This document shows, piece by piece, positions 7,475-16,216 of a stretch of DNA of 41,873 bases; positions within the stretch are counted from its first letter, which is position 1, and the number at the start of each line of letters is the position of its first letter. Location: the NCBI RefSeq assembly GCF_016428855.1, contig NZ_JAELTN010000045.1:1-41873 (forward strand). The letters run 5' to 3'. Below the pieces are notes generated by a model. The model saw only the letters and a list, made by a program, of their open reading frames with translations, searched no databases and had not been told where the DNA came from. This DNA is from Pedobacter sp. ASV28. Its GTDB lineage: Bacteria > Bacteroidota > Bacteroidia > Sphingobacteriales > Sphingobacteriaceae. Position numbers and translations under genes: made by a program.

Positions 7475-7795
7475 ATGAAAGTGACATTACTTATCCTAAT
7501 AGCATTTTTACAGGTAAATACCCATGAGCTAAATAAAAAAATGACCTTTAGAAAAAAGGGGGCGGAATTGATCCAGATTATAAAAGAAATTAAAAAGCAG
7601 ACTGGGTATTCCGTGGCCTGGAACGAAAAAGAAGTCAATGTTGAAAGAAAAATAAATGTGAATTTTAAAAATGCAAATATCAAGACCGTGTTGGACGAGA
7701 TTTCGAAAAAGCTGAATATTTCTTATATAAGCTATAAGCATACATTTGTTCTCGTCAAGGCCACAAGTCCAGTTCCACTACAAAAAATTAAATAA
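7475..7795 (+). CDS. stand-alone STN-domain protein (SusC/TonB-receptor N-terminus-like)
   Basis: 106 residues: a short hydrophobic N-terminus (MKVTLLILIAFLQ), then a secretin/TonB N-terminal (STN) fold. The two-repeat pattern is visible in LIQIIKEIKKQTGYSVAWNEKEV and IKTVLDEISKKLNISY, with FVLVK ending the domain. In Bacteroidetes this domain normally precedes the carboxypeptidase-like and plug/barrel parts of SusC-type outer-membrane receptors or signals to FecR; here the frame stops directly after it. It is therefore a truncated receptor or a free-standing module. It is divergent from the HTH gene, with operator copy 3 between them. Confidence 0.7.
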   Translation: MKVTLLILIAFLQVNTHELNKKMTFRKKGAELIQIIKEIKKQTGYSVAWNEKEVNVERKINVNFKNANIKTVLDEISKKLNISYISYKHTFVLVKATSPVPLQKIK

Positions 7796-7805
7796 GGTAC
7801 TATTT

Positions 7806-7865
7806 ATGAATAATTGCGAAAAACTATCTGATACGCAACTTGCTATTTATCAAGAATGTGATTAG
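7806..7865 (+). pseudogene. 19-codon frame, perhaps a sigma-factor start fragment
   Basis: ATG frame 10 bp after the STN gene encoding MNNCEKLSDTQLAIYQECD. The CEKLSDTQL start resembles the first residues of Bacteroidetes ECF sigma factors (LSDxELxxL), which commonly neighbour FecR/SusC genes, but it stops at once. Could be a decayed remnant or chance. Confidence 0.2.
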
Positions 7866-7885
7866 CCTTTATTGATCGGCCAGAT

Positions 7886-10828
7886 TTAATCCATAACGGG
7901 ATTTCCAACTAACTCTAATTTTGCAAACTTGATGACCTCTATACTTGGAAAGCCAAAGTCAGCGACAACCTTTCCTAAGATAAGATAACATCCCGCACCC
8001 CTAAAAGGATAATTTGGAGTGGTATTTGGAAAATGTGTCGTATCGAAAAAATGCCCATTGGCATCGAGAAAAGTCCCAAACCACATTTTCTTGTTGTTTT
8101 TCGTATGTACTGTTTTTTCGCAAACATATTGGCCAACCATTTTAACCGTTTTTCCAATATATTTCTTTAGCTCATTTGCAAGAATATCCCCTCTGTATTT
8201 TGTCTTTAGCAGATCGAACATCGATAGACTTAGCGGAAAGCCCAAAATTTCCAATTCGTGATAGGCATTTTCTATCGACGTGTTTATTAATTTGGGCATT
8301 GAATACTCTTTAGGCGCAAGATTAAAAAGTTCGGCATCATTTCGGGGCTTGATGCTTCCTCCCAACAGCATGTGAACATCCCAAAGCAGTATCTTCTTGC
8401 TTTTGCCCGTAAAGCGCAATGCTCCAACCCTGATGAGGATGATTGCCTGGTCCAGTCCTATTGATGTGCGCTTTAGGAAGTCTTCCAAATTCAGAAAAGT
8501 GCCATTTAACCGACGTTCATTAGGAATAGCCTCAATGTATTGGTTTTCCAGCCCTTGTATTCCAATTAAGCCTAGATAAACATCTGTACCCATAACCGAA
8601 ACCACTGCCGAACTGTGGTTTACGCAAGGCAAATGAACTTTGGCCCCAGACATTTTCAGCTCGTGTACATACAGCCAACGACTGTAAAAACCGCCATAAT
8701 TGTTTAGCACTCCCACCATAAATTCTATTGGATAGTAGGTCTTCAGAAAAAGACTTTGATAACTTTCAACCGCAAAACTGGCCGAATGCGCTTTGGAAAA
8801 GCTATATCCGGCAAAACTTGAAACCTGCCTCCACACTTCGTTTGTAATATCTTCCGGCCTTCCCAATTCCGCAGCGCCCTGGTGAAATTTTTGCACCAGC
8901 TTATCAAACTCCGCCCTTGAGCGATATTTACCGCTCATTCCGCGCCTTAAAATGTCAGCATCGGTGCCATCCATTCCACCATAATGAATACATATTTTAA
9001 TTACATCTTCTTGATAGACCATGACGCCGAATGTTTCTTTTAATTGCTCTTCCATTACGGGATGCAAATATTTTACAGTATGTGGGCTATGAAAATTCTG
9101 AATATAGGTTTTCATCATTCCAGACTGCGCTACCCCTGGTCTGATAATGGAACTTGCGGCTACCAGGGTCAAATAATTATCGCACCTCAATTTAGTAAGC
9201 AATTGGCGCATTGCAGGGGATTCTATGTAAAAGCAACCAATTGTATTTCCCGACTTAAGCCTTTCATTCAGGTTTTGATCTTTCATAAAATCCTTTACCT
9301 GATGAATATCTATCCTTTTCTTTTGGTTTTCTTCTACCAGCCGTACTGCTTCTTTGATATGCCCAATGCCACGTTGAGAAAGAATATCATACTTATCATA
9401 GCCTATTTTCTCGGCTTCATACATATCCCATTGTACGGTAGGCATCCCTTTGGGGGGCAGGTCTAAGGCCGTATAGTAGGTAATTGGCTCTTCGGATACC
9501 AAAACGCCACCAGCATGGATGCTCCGTTGGTTGGGCATTTCAGACATGATACTGTGTATGGCGGTTATCTTTTTAAAGGTGTCGTTGTCCCTATTCAATA
9601 TTGCTTTGGTGGGGTCGGTAAAACCGTCTATTTCCGATTTTGGCAGTCCCATCACTTTCCCGATCTCCCGAATTATCGATCTGTCCTTAAATGTTGACAT
9701 AGTGCCCAACAAAGCTGTATGATAACGACCGTACCGTTTGAAAACATAATCCTGTACGTCTTCTCGCTGATCCCACGAATAGTCAATATCAAAATCGGGC
9801 GGGCTTGTTCGTTGCGCATTCAGGAAGCGCTCAAAATAAAGGTCGAGTTCTATTGGATCAACATCGGTAATCCTCAAACAGTAGGCCACCGTGCTATTGG
9901 CACCAGACCCTCTGCCTACATGATAGTAGCCCTGTGCCATAGAATATCTGATAATATCCCATGTTATAAGGAAATAGGCACAAAAATCAAGGCCAAAAAT
10001 AACCTGAAGCTCATCTTTTACTTTTTTCAGTGCTTTTTTGTTACCCCTACCATAACGGTATGCCATACCTTCCATCGCCAATTTTTGAAGCAGTTCCTGG
10101 TCGTCTTTTCTGCTTCCTGTAAAAGTTTTCCGGTTCAGCTTAACCTTGCCTGCGGGGTAATCCATTTCGCAACTGTTCATCAGGTTTCGGGTGTTATCCA
10201 GTATGAAGCTATACTTGGCAAATTTTTCCTCCAACTCGCCCGGCCTTAGAAACTGATCGGTTTCCCTGCACTTATCATCTGGCAATACCTTTGTCAATAA
10301 GGAATTTAGGTCAATCCCACGCAAATATTCATGGAGCCTGTAGCCAATGCGGTCAGAAAAAACTACAGGTTGCAATGCCAGCAACTTGGACTTGATTTCT
10401 TTTAGTTCTAAGCCGTACAAGGTATGAAGTTGGTCGAAACGGATACCGAGATAATGGTTTGTCTTAAGTAGCCCTTTATAGCCATAAGGATAAACAAAAT
10501 ATGCTTCTGAAAATTCGGGAGCCTGTTCTGGCAGGTCTGTTTGCGCCAGATTATGGTCTGAAAGAAATTCGTTTAATTGCCTCATTCCTTCCTTGCTTTT
10601 GGCAATTCCGATGTATAACAACCTATTTTCTTTTCTAAATTCCAAGCCCCCAATTGGTTTTATGCCTTTTTCCCTGCAAAGCCGAATAAACTCCATGATG
10701 CCCGTCGAATTGTTGATGTCTGTTAGCACCATTTGGTTTATTCCACGTGCCAAGCCTTCATCAATCAATTTTTCGATTGACATTGTGCCATATCGCAGGC
10801 TATAATGGGAATGAACATTCAGATACAT
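7886..10828 (-). CDS. dnaE: DnaE-type DNA polymerase III alpha subunit (short, DnaE2-like)
   Basis: C-family DNA polymerase, 980 residues, shorter than a replicative DnaE (about 1160). The N-terminal PHP domain starts HSHYSLRYGT (His6, His8) but the usual LTDHGN is LTDINN at 35-40, so one metal ligand is lost and proofreading is unlikely. The palm is intact: GRGSGAN at 305-311, PDFDIDY at 344-350 with the catalytic aspartates, and the later KYDIL aspartate. Thumb and HhH regions follow; the C-terminal 200 residues are reduced and end with an OB-like part. Its start is 3 bp from the dinB stop, so the two form one operon. I infer the error-prone partner of a translesion pair carried by the element. 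Confidence 0.9.
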   Translation of the reverse strand: MYLNVHSHYSLRYGTMSIEKLIDEGLARGINQMVLTDINNSTGIMEFIRLCREKGIKPIGGLEFRKENRLLYIGIAKSKEGMRQLNEFLSDHNLAQTDLPEQAPEFSEAYFVYPYGYKGLLKTNHYLGIRFDQLHTLYGLELKEIKSKLLALQPVVFSDRIGYRLHEYLRGIDLNSLLTKVLPDDKCRETDQFLRPGELEEKFAKYSFILDNTRNLMNSCEMDYPAGKVKLNRKTFTGSRKDDQELLQKLAMEGMAYRYGRGNKKALKKVKDELQVIFGLDFCAYFLITWDIIRYSMAQGYYHVGRGSGANSTVAYCLRITDVDPIELDLYFERFLNAQRTSPPDFDIDYSWDQREDVQDYVFKRYGRYHTALLGTMSTFKDRSIIREIGKVMGLPKSEIDGFTDPTKAILNRDNDTFKKITAIHSIMSEMPNQRSIHAGGVLVSEEPITYYTALDLPPKGMPTVQWDMYEAEKIGYDKYDILSQRGIGHIKEAVRLVEENQKKRIDIHQVKDFMKDQNLNERLKSGNTIGCFYIESPAMRQLLTKLRCDNYLTLVAASSIIRPGVAQSGMMKTYIQNFHSPHTVKYLHPVMEEQLKETFGVMVYQEDVIKICIHYGGMDGTDADILRRGMSGKYRSRAEFDKLVQKFHQGAAELGRPEDITNEVWRQVSSFAGYSFSKAHSASFAVESYQSLFLKTYYPIEFMVGVLNNYGGFYSRWLYVHELKMSGAKVHLPCVNHSSAVVSVMGTDVYLGLIGIQGLENQYIEAIPNERRLNGTFLNLEDFLKRTSIGLDQAIILIRVGALRFTGKSKKILLWDVHMLLGGSIKPRNDAELFNLAPKEYSMPKLINTSIENAYHELEILGFPLSLSMFDLLKTKYRGDILANELKKYIGKTVKMVGQYVCEKTVHTKNNKKMWFGTFLDANGHFFDTTHFPNTTPNYPFRGAGCYLILGKVVADFGFPSIEVIKFAKLELVGNPVMD

Positions 10829-10831
10829 ATT

Positions 10832-11989
10832 TTAAATATCTAAATCCAGAATAGAAGCTCTGGTAACCGCATTTTGCCCAAAACGGCGCTTTATCTTATC
10901 AAGGGCCTGCACTAATCCGTACTGTTCAGTCGATTGGCCGTACAGATCGATCTGTTCAAAGCCTGCAACCAGATTGGAAAACCGTACCCCGATCAGGCGC
11001 AGAAGCATTCTTTTTTGGTAAACCTGTTTAAATAGTTCTTTTGCCTTTTCGATCAGAACACTGTCCAGAGAAGTATAGGGGATGGTAGCTTGTTTTGTGG
11101 CATCCTCAAAATTGGAGTATCTTATCGTTACGGTAATGCACGCGGTGAGCTTCTGTTTCTCTCTTAATTGGTAGCCAATATCAATGACCATAGAGGTAAG
11201 CAGGTTGTTCAGCAGGTCAACATCTATCGTATCTGCCTTAAATGTACATTGGGTACCTATCGATTTTTGTTCTACGTAGGGAACCACGGGCGAGTTATCT
11301 ATTCCCTTTGATTTTTCAAGAAGAGACAGCCCAGGTTTGCCCAACAGTTTTTGCATCTGCTCGGGATGGATTTGCGTTAGGGTATGGATTTTCTTTATCC
11401 CCATATCGCTTAACTTAATAAAGGTCTTTTCGCCTAAGCCCGGAATTTTACGGATGGATAGCGGGTTTAAAAAAGATTGCACTTCGGGCATTTTTACATT
11501 GCTTTCACCATCTGGCTTGCATTCATTTGTGGCCATCTTAGCTACCGTTTTATTAACCGATAGCCCGAATGAGATAGGCAAATGGAGCTCTTTGATGATC
11601 TTTTCCCTTAGCTCATGGGCATATTGCATACAGCCGTAAAACCTATCCATGCCGGTCATATCAATATAGTGCTCGTCAATGCTCGCCTTTTCAAACAGAG
11701 GCACTTTTTCGCGGATAATATCGGTAATTTCGTGGGAAGCATTGGAATAGGCATCCATATTGCCTTTAATAAAGATGGCATGGGGACAAAGCTGTTTGGC
11801 CATTTTGGACGGCATTGCCGAATGTACACCATATTTTCTCGCCTCATAACTGCAAGATGCCACAACGCCCCTTTCTGAAGTTCCTCCAATTATTACAGGC
11901 TTGCCTATCAAAGATGGATTTTTGCGAACTTCAACAGAAACAAAGAACGCATCTTGATCCATGTGAATGATGTGTTTTTCGCTATCCAT
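10832..11989 (-). CDS. dinB: Y-family DNA polymerase IV
   Basis: 385-residue translesion polymerase. Palm motifs are HMDQDAFFVSVE (Asp11, Asp13) and KASIDEHYIDM (Asp105, Glu106); the HhH region reads KIPGLGEKTFIKLSDMGI, followed by the little-finger domain with IGVRFSNL. All catalytic carboxylates are present. First gene of a dinB-dnaE operon, with a strong Bacteroidetes promoter and inverted repeat just upstream (12009-12041). The usual LexA/UmuD-like companion is not encoded beside it, so control may come from elsewhere. Confidence 0.92.
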   Translation of the reverse strand: MDSEKHIIHMDQDAFFVSVEVRKNPSLIGKPVIIGGTSERGVVASCSYEARKYGVHSAMPSKMAKQLCPHAIFIKGNMDAYSNASHEITDIIREKVPLFEKASIDEHYIDMTGMDRFYGCMQYAHELREKIIKELHLPISFGLSVNKTVAKMATNECKPDGESNVKMPEVQSFLNPLSIRKIPGLGEKTFIKLSDMGIKKIHTLTQIHPEQMQKLLGKPGLSLLEKSKGIDNSPVVPYVEQKSIGTQCTFKADTIDVDLLNNLLTSMVIDIGYQLREKQKLTACITVTIRYSNFEDATKQATIPYTSLDSVLIEKAKELFKQVYQKRMLLRLIGVRFSNLVAGFEQIDLYGQSTEQYGLVQALDKIKRRFGQNAVTRASILDLDI

Positions 11990-12008
11990 AAATTGAAAAA
12001 TTAGAACA

Positions 12009-12041
12009 CAAATTTATGCTAATATTTTTAGCATTCACAAA
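12009..12041 (-). promoter_or_regulatory. Bacteroidetes promoter with embedded operator for dinB-dnaE
   Basis: On the minus strand a TTTG box (12041-12038) is followed after 21 bp by TAAATTTG (12016-12009), matching the Bacteroidetes -33/-7 consensus TTTG / TAnnTTTG. Between the boxes lies a perfect 7-bp inverted repeat ATGCTAA-N5-TTAGCAT (12016-12034), ideally placed for a repressor. The start codon of dinB is 20 bp downstream. Confidence 0.75.
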
Positions 12042-12100
12042 AAATCCTTTGAGTAAATTTTAACAATCTTATGATCGGCCGAATGAAAACAATTAATTGA

Positions 12101-12129
12101 AAAATGGCGATAGTTATTATCGCCATTTT
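12101..12129 (-). terminator. intrinsic terminator of the 12146 gene
   Basis: 12-bp stem AAAATGGCGATA / TATCGCCATTTT with a 5-nt loop. On the minus strand the stem is followed by T. It separates the accessory-gene transcript from the dinB promoter. Confidence 0.75.
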
Positions 12130-12145
12130 ATATATTCTTACACTA

Positions 12146-12763
12146 TTATCTTGTACGGTTTCTGTAGTTATTTTCTGACTGACGTTCTAAAGGATAATTG
12201 GTCTTAATATCCGCAACATTTGGCTTAACATATTGATCGGCTGAAAGTCCAGCCATTTTTAGAATACTTTCTGGAATATTTGTATTAAGTATTTTTACGC
12301 CGTCTTTCAGGTCTTTGAATATTTTGTTTGATATGGTATTGGCAATAATTTCAGGCCCTTTAGGATGTATCAATACTCCTGAAAAGGGTACTGCGTAAGT
12401 TTGAATATAATAGGAAGTTCCATCTGGAACGCCAAAAACAATACCTTTTTGCATCGACTTGTCCAATTCTGTTTGAATAATGTACTCTGTAATCAGTTCA
12501 TCGGCGTAGTACGGAAGCTCCATAGATAAGGGATGCCTATTCATTTGGGCTTCTTCCGAAAGTAAACTTCGGCACCACCTTTCCGCTTGATCGATCAGTT
12601 TCTGGCCTCTTTCGTTGTTGGCCTTTATGATTGTCTCACCGCCATTCCCTTTATTTTCGGCGATACCCGCCCGTTTGCCACCTATAAATAGGTTGGCGGT
12701 GTAGGCATAGGTTTCTTTCGTAGCTTCTTCTGAAAACTTGATGTTCCTTAATTCAATCTTCAT
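12146..12763 (-). CDS. conserved ICE protein of unknown function, R-rich tail
   Basis: 205 residues from the ATG at 12763 (start of MKIELRNIKFSEEATKETYAY); the longer frame reaches back to 12871 through a hairpin and is unlikely. The N-terminal 70 residues look like a compact alpha/beta module with FIGGKRAGIAENKGNGGETII. The C-terminus is polar and ends NNYRNRTR, resembling the arginine-rich ends of three other proteins in this block. No family recognised; the position among ArdC-block genes suggests an establishment or transferred protein. Confidence 0.6.
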   Translation of the reverse strand: MKIELRNIKFSEEATKETYAYTANLFIGGKRAGIAENKGNGGETIIKANNERGQKLIDQAERWCRSLLSEEAQMNRHPLSMELPYYADELITEYIIQTELDKSMQKGIVFGVPDGTSYYIQTYAVPFSGVLIHPKGPEIIANTISNKIFKDLKDGVKILNTNIPESILKMAGLSADQYVKPNVADIKTNYPLERQSENNYRNRTR

Positions 12764-12826
12764 ACATTCAAAATTTAGGTTAGTATTCAATAGTTTATCG
12801 GGAGCGAAAAAATTAGGGCACGGCAA

Positions 12827-12856
12827 AGCACCCCGGCCCGTAGGAACCAGGGTGCT
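12827..12856. other. GC-rich hairpin
   Basis: AGCACCC / GGGTGCT stem with a 16-nt loop between two minus-strand genes. Might be a weak terminator or attenuator; no clear T run follows. Confidence 0.35.
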
Positions 12857-12874
12857 GTTAGGTAATGCCAACTG

Positions 12875-13537
12875 CTATTCGGAGCAGACAAAAAAATCGT
12901 GGTAGCTGTTAAAGCCTTCTTTAGGCTTATGGGTACGGATACCGCTTCTTAGAGATACTGTTTTTTCAAACCGGCTTAATGAAAATTCTTCCAACGGAAT
13001 AGAAAACCTCTTTTTGTTATAGAGCACAAGCATACAGTCGCCAGTCAATTTAAATTCGGCATCTTTTCCTTTCATCCACAATGCAATCTTGCAGTCGGTC
13101 ACACGGCCTATTATCCCATCATCAAAAACTGTATGCACCTTTGCATTAAGAAAAAGGGACTTCAGATAATGGATTTGATCAGTTGACACGACAAGCCCCA
13201 AGGTTGCAAATGCAATACTTTCAGACTGCTTTAACCAGGCTGGGCTATAATGGCAAAAGCAAAGAATATCAGTAGCGGAGTGACTTAGAAACAAGTGCCT
13301 TACCTGTATTTGAAATCCTGTGAAAAATAACCAGGTTCCGGGCGATCTTGGAACAAGATGCTTATCTGCAGACCAGTATTCGGTATCAATACTGCTATGG
13401 TTTTCATCTTTAAATGTGAATAGCAATGCCTCTGGTGAAAGTATTATTGCTGGTTTAAAAAATTCAAGGATTAACTTTGAAAGGTTTGCAGGCCCCTTTT
13501 TAGCCGGTAGATGGTTAGCGCGACCCGGTACGCCCAT
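12875..13537 (-). CDS. hypothetical ICE protein, possibly toprim-like
   Basis: About 220 residues. Starts available are GTG at 13543 or ATG at 13537; I chose the ATG. The middle, VVSTDQIHYLKSLFLN then VHTVFDDGIIGRVTDCKIALW, has the shape of a toprim-like fold with an acidic DD turn, but the catalytic Glu and DxD are not clear, so the assignment is tentative. It overlaps the end of the DUF4099/DUF3945-like gene by about 23 bp and is therefore translationally linked to it. Confidence 0.55.
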   Translation of the reverse strand: MGVPGRANHLPAKKGPANLSKLILEFFKPAIILSPEALLFTFKDENHSSIDTEYWSADKHLVPRSPGTWLFFTGFQIQVRHLFLSHSATDILCFCHYSPAWLKQSESIAFATLGLVVSTDQIHYLKSLFLNAKVHTVFDDGIIGRVTDCKIALWMKGKDAEFKLTGDCMLVLYNKKRFSIPLEEFSLSRFEKTVSLRSGIRTHKPKEGFNSYHDFFVCSE

Positions 13538-14318
13538 ATCCACGGCTATGTTGGGAATTTATGGAATGAGCTTGATGATCTCCAACAGTCATATCCTGTT
13601 CTCTATCAGGTTTTCCCAACATCATATCTGCAAGTGCCTGATTATATCCCTTGGTGTAACCTTCTTTTTGAAGATCGCCATTGTTTGCGAGATGGCGTAG
13701 GCCCCGCATTACCAAATACGAAAGTCCACCATCAAAAAGCACCGAGAAGATTAACCTTTTGGCATCAGATTTAACACCCTTGCTATCGGTGGCGCTATGC
13801 CTCAAGCGGGTACCATCCTCTAATTCCACAATCTCTCCATTTTGAAATGCTTTTTTCTGGCTTTCATTTAGGATTTCTCCATTTACTTTAAATGGTACTT
13901 CAACCTGATAAGGGTAATAGGAAACAAACTCCTTTGTCTGTTCATCATATTCAATTATCAACTTGCGCTCAATACCTTTATCATCAAAGGTTTTGCTAAT
14001 CTTATCAAGTTTTCCCGACAATAATTGTTTGGTTTCTTTCTCGTCCAATAGCGGGTGCGCCTGCACCTCATTGTAAATGGGGTGTATTTTCAGGCCAATC
14101 TTTCCATTTTCCCCACGTGAAAGAGATAATTTTGCATCAAGCTGGCTGATCTTAAATCCGTCCATTTCAAGATTATATAAACTGCGTAATTCAGTCCTAC
14201 GGCCAGCCAGCAGTGCGGCGATGTCGCCGTCCTGCAATGTCAGTGCGCCATCTTTGTAAAGGCCCAGCTTTTCCAGTTCCTCTATAGGGAGTTCTTTTTC
14301 CTTAATTGGTGTTTCCAT
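13515..14318 (-). CDS. DUF4099/DUF3945-like ICE protein
   Basis: 267 residues. ELEKLGLYKDGALTLQDGDIAALLAGRRT (in part; residues 14-42) is the DUF4099-type start, and the region LDEKETKQLLSGKLDKI through VNGEILNESQKKAFQNGE is DUF3945-like, both typical of Bacteroidetes conjugative elements. The role is unknown, though such proteins are often fused to or next to antirestriction and topoisomerase genes. The C-terminus is Q/H/S/R-rich and ends RGYGRTGSR, which may be a secretion-type tail. Directly downstream of ardC. Confidence 0.7.
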   Translation of the reverse strand: METPIKEKELPIEELEKLGLYKDGALTLQDGDIAALLAGRRTELRSLYNLEMDGFKISQLDAKLSLSRGENGKIGLKIHPIYNEVQAHPLLDEKETKQLLSGKLDKISKTFDDKGIERKLIIEYDEQTKEFVSYYPYQVEVPFKVNGEILNESQKKAFQNGEIVELEDGTRLRHSATDSKGVKSDAKRLIFSVLFDGGLSYLVMRGLRHLANNGDLQKEGYTKGYNQALADMMLGKPDREQDMTVGDHQAHSINSQHSRGYGRTGSR

Positions 14319-14347
14319 AATAAAAACAGTTAATTGTATTTAATTAG

Positions 14348-15556
14348 TTAATGTCTGCCGATTTGCGTTGGGAAATTGGTTTGTTGATGACCTGGCTCTA
14401 TGGCTAATTCTATAGCAGGATTTTGTTTCACTGCCAGCAATGAAGCATACAGATTGTCGTTTCTTGAAAGGATAAACTGATTACCAGACCCTAAGTCTTC
14501 CATACGCAACCTGCCTTGCTTAAGATGCCCTTGAACTTTAAAAAGAGTGTCTTTGTAGGCGATCGTGTCGCCAAGGGACAGGTAGTTTGAGGTCGTACCA
14601 GTTTTTGACTGCTTCTTTTGGGAAGCGGTTTGATTGTCGGCAACGATTTCCCTTTTTTGCCCCAATGCCATGATGTAATTGAATATTTTCTCCGCGTCAG
14701 CAGCAGCGGCGTGGATTTCAAAAGGTGTATCTTTCAAAATCTTAATCCAGCTATCAACGTATGCGGTATGTTGGCCGGGGTCGTGTCCAATTCTCAATTC
14801 TTGCCCTATCAAAAGCGAAGCGATTTCTGCCCTTAGTTCTTCGCGAGCATAAGCATCGGTACCGAACAGGTTCATCATGCTACGATCAAGCCTGTTTTTA
14901 TGGCCTGTCCAATGCCCAAGCTCATGCAGAAGGATAGCATAGTACTTGTCGGGAGCATCAAACTGTTCTTTTAGCGGTAAGGTAATCTTATCTTCAAATA
15001 GATCGTAGAAAGCATCATCACCTGCTTTGTGGACGATTTGTGCACCGGATGCCGTAATAAGCTCTTCGGCCTTTTCAATGGGGTTCCAGCTTAAATCATC
15101 GGCACCTTCCTTTAGCAGGACTGGCATGCCCTCGATCTGGGATGCGTTAAATACCCAGGCAGTAGTAACCATTGGATGGTCAAGTTTTACGTTAACCCTA
15201 ATTGGTTTGCCTTGCTCATCCAACACCTGTTTTCCGTTTTCATCCCGCTTTGTTACCAAAGAAGTAGTCTTGACGAATTGTATCAGTGAGGCTTTTTCTC
15301 CTTTTTTTACTTTCAAGTCGTTGGCTGATGCCTGCTTGAAAGTAAGCCAACGGGGGTCTTCATGCCCGCGAAGCAATAGAGAAAGCGTATTGATGCCTTT
15401 ATAACGGTTTCCGGTAACTGCATTATATGGCAGTTCAAATGCTGGTATATTGCCACTGCTCCAAGGCTTTTGCCAGGGTGCAGTTCCTTTTTTGAGCTGT
15501 TCGATCAGCTTTTCTGCTACTTCAACATGCAGGGCCTTTACTTTATCATTCGTCAT
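14348..15556 (-). CDS. ardC: ArdC-family antirestriction protein
   Basis: 402 residues from ATG 15556; the upstream frame begins at TTG. The N-terminal ssDNA-binding ArdC domain (DUF1738) covers about 5-140, with GTAPWQKPW and NAVTGNRYKGIN. The C-terminal zincin-like part carries HELGHWTGH at 211-219, the zinc site. ArdC-type proteins coat incoming single strands and protect them from host nucleases; plasmid ArdC is known to travel through its type IV system. The start codon overlaps the 52-residue upstream gene by 11 bp, implying coupled translation. A C-terminal 80-residue extension is polar and without a recognised domain. Confidence 0.9.
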   Translation of the reverse strand: MTNDKVKALHVEVAEKLIEQLKKGTAPWQKPWSSGNIPAFELPYNAVTGNRYKGINTLSLLLRGHEDPRWLTFKQASANDLKVKKGEKASLIQFVKTTSLVTKRDENGKQVLDEQGKPIRVNVKLDHPMVTTAWVFNASQIEGMPVLLKEGADDLSWNPIEKAEELITASGAQIVHKAGDDAFYDLFEDKITLPLKEQFDAPDKYYAILLHELGHWTGHKNRLDRSMMNLFGTDAYAREELRAEIASLLIGQELRIGHDPGQHTAYVDSWIKILKDTPFEIHAAAADAEKIFNYIMALGQKREIVADNQTASQKKQSKTGTTSNYLSLGDTIAYKDTLFKVQGHLKQGRLRMEDLGSGNQFILSRNDNLYASLLAVKQNPAIELAIEPGHQQTNFPTQIGRH

Positions 15557-15704
15557 ACTCGCGTTCCTCCTCCAGGTCTTCCTCCGACAATACATCTGCG
15601 TAGTCTACGCCGTAAATTGAGGCTTCGACTGCGGTAAGGCCAATAGCCTGGCCATCGGCAAGCATATTGAGCTTGTCCTCTAATGATCTTGAACTTGGTT
15701 CCAT
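15546..15704 (-). CDS. small acidic protein, 52 aa
   Basis: Short ATG frame reading MEPSSRSLEDKLNMLADGQA at its start and ending in an acidic SEEDLEEEREYDE tail. The stop overlaps the ardC start by 11 bp, and the gene begins 23 bp after the M23 peptidase stop, so it sits snugly in the operon. An acidic small protein before an ssDNA-binding protein could be a DNA mimic or partner, but this is a guess. Confidence 0.6.
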   Translation of the reverse strand: MEPSSRSLEDKLNMLADGQAIGLTAVEASIYGVDYADVLSEEDLEEEREYDE

Positions 15705-15727
15705 AATGAATCGTTATTGTGTGGATG

Positions 15728-16216
15728 TCACTGTTCAGGTAGTAACAGTGACGATAAAAAGTGAAGGGGATTGATATACCGATCTTTGAATTTAATACTG
15801 AAATGCAGGTGTTCTCCGGTAACCCTACCTGTGGCTCCCGTAACAGCTATAGGCTGTCCGGCTTCAACCGGTTCATCCCTGCCCACAAGAATTTGAGAAA
15901 GATGCCCGTAAATACTTTGAAATTCTCCATGCCCAATTCTTACATAATTGCCTAAAACAGGGTTATAACCGGTATCGGTTATCCTACCTTTCAATATGCT
16001 TAATACGGGATCACATCGGGCAGAAAGGTCTATGCCTTTGTGCAGATCGTGCTGTTTGGTTATCGGATGGATGCGGTAGCCAAAGCCTGATGTAAGCCGT
16101 AGGTTAATTAATGGTAGGCTGATTTGTTTTTTTGTGGTATCTGATGCAATGGCAAAGCCGGTTTTGCAAAGCAAAAGGGTGAACAATAGACTGCATGCAA
16201 ACAAGCTCCGTTTCAT
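15728..16216 (-). CDS. M23 peptidoglycan endopeptidase
   Basis: 162 residues with a signal peptide (about 1-24). Zinc ligands of the LytM/M23 fold are all visible: HKGIDL (His59, Asp63), YGHL (His105) and HLHF (His136/His138), after the usual FGYRIHPIT start. It cleaves peptide crosslinks in the cell wall, and in a conjugation operon it is expected to open peptidoglycan for the channel. Overlaps the preceding gene by 4 bp (ATGA). It is short and lacks extra binding domains, typical for T4SS-linked enzymes. Confidence 0.9.
   Translation of the reverse strand: MKRSLFACSLLFTLLLCKTGFAIASDTTKKQISLPLINLRLTSGFGYRIHPITKQHDLHKGIDLSARCDPVLSILKGRITDTGYNPVLGNYVRIGHGEFQSIYGHLSQILVGRDEPVEAGQPIAVTGATGRVTGEHLHFSIKFKDRYINPLHFLSSLLLPEQ

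Noticed and set aside
7886..10828. replicative dnaE of the host
   Set aside because: Too short, degenerate PHP site and operon with dinB inside a mobile element; a second copy is more likely.
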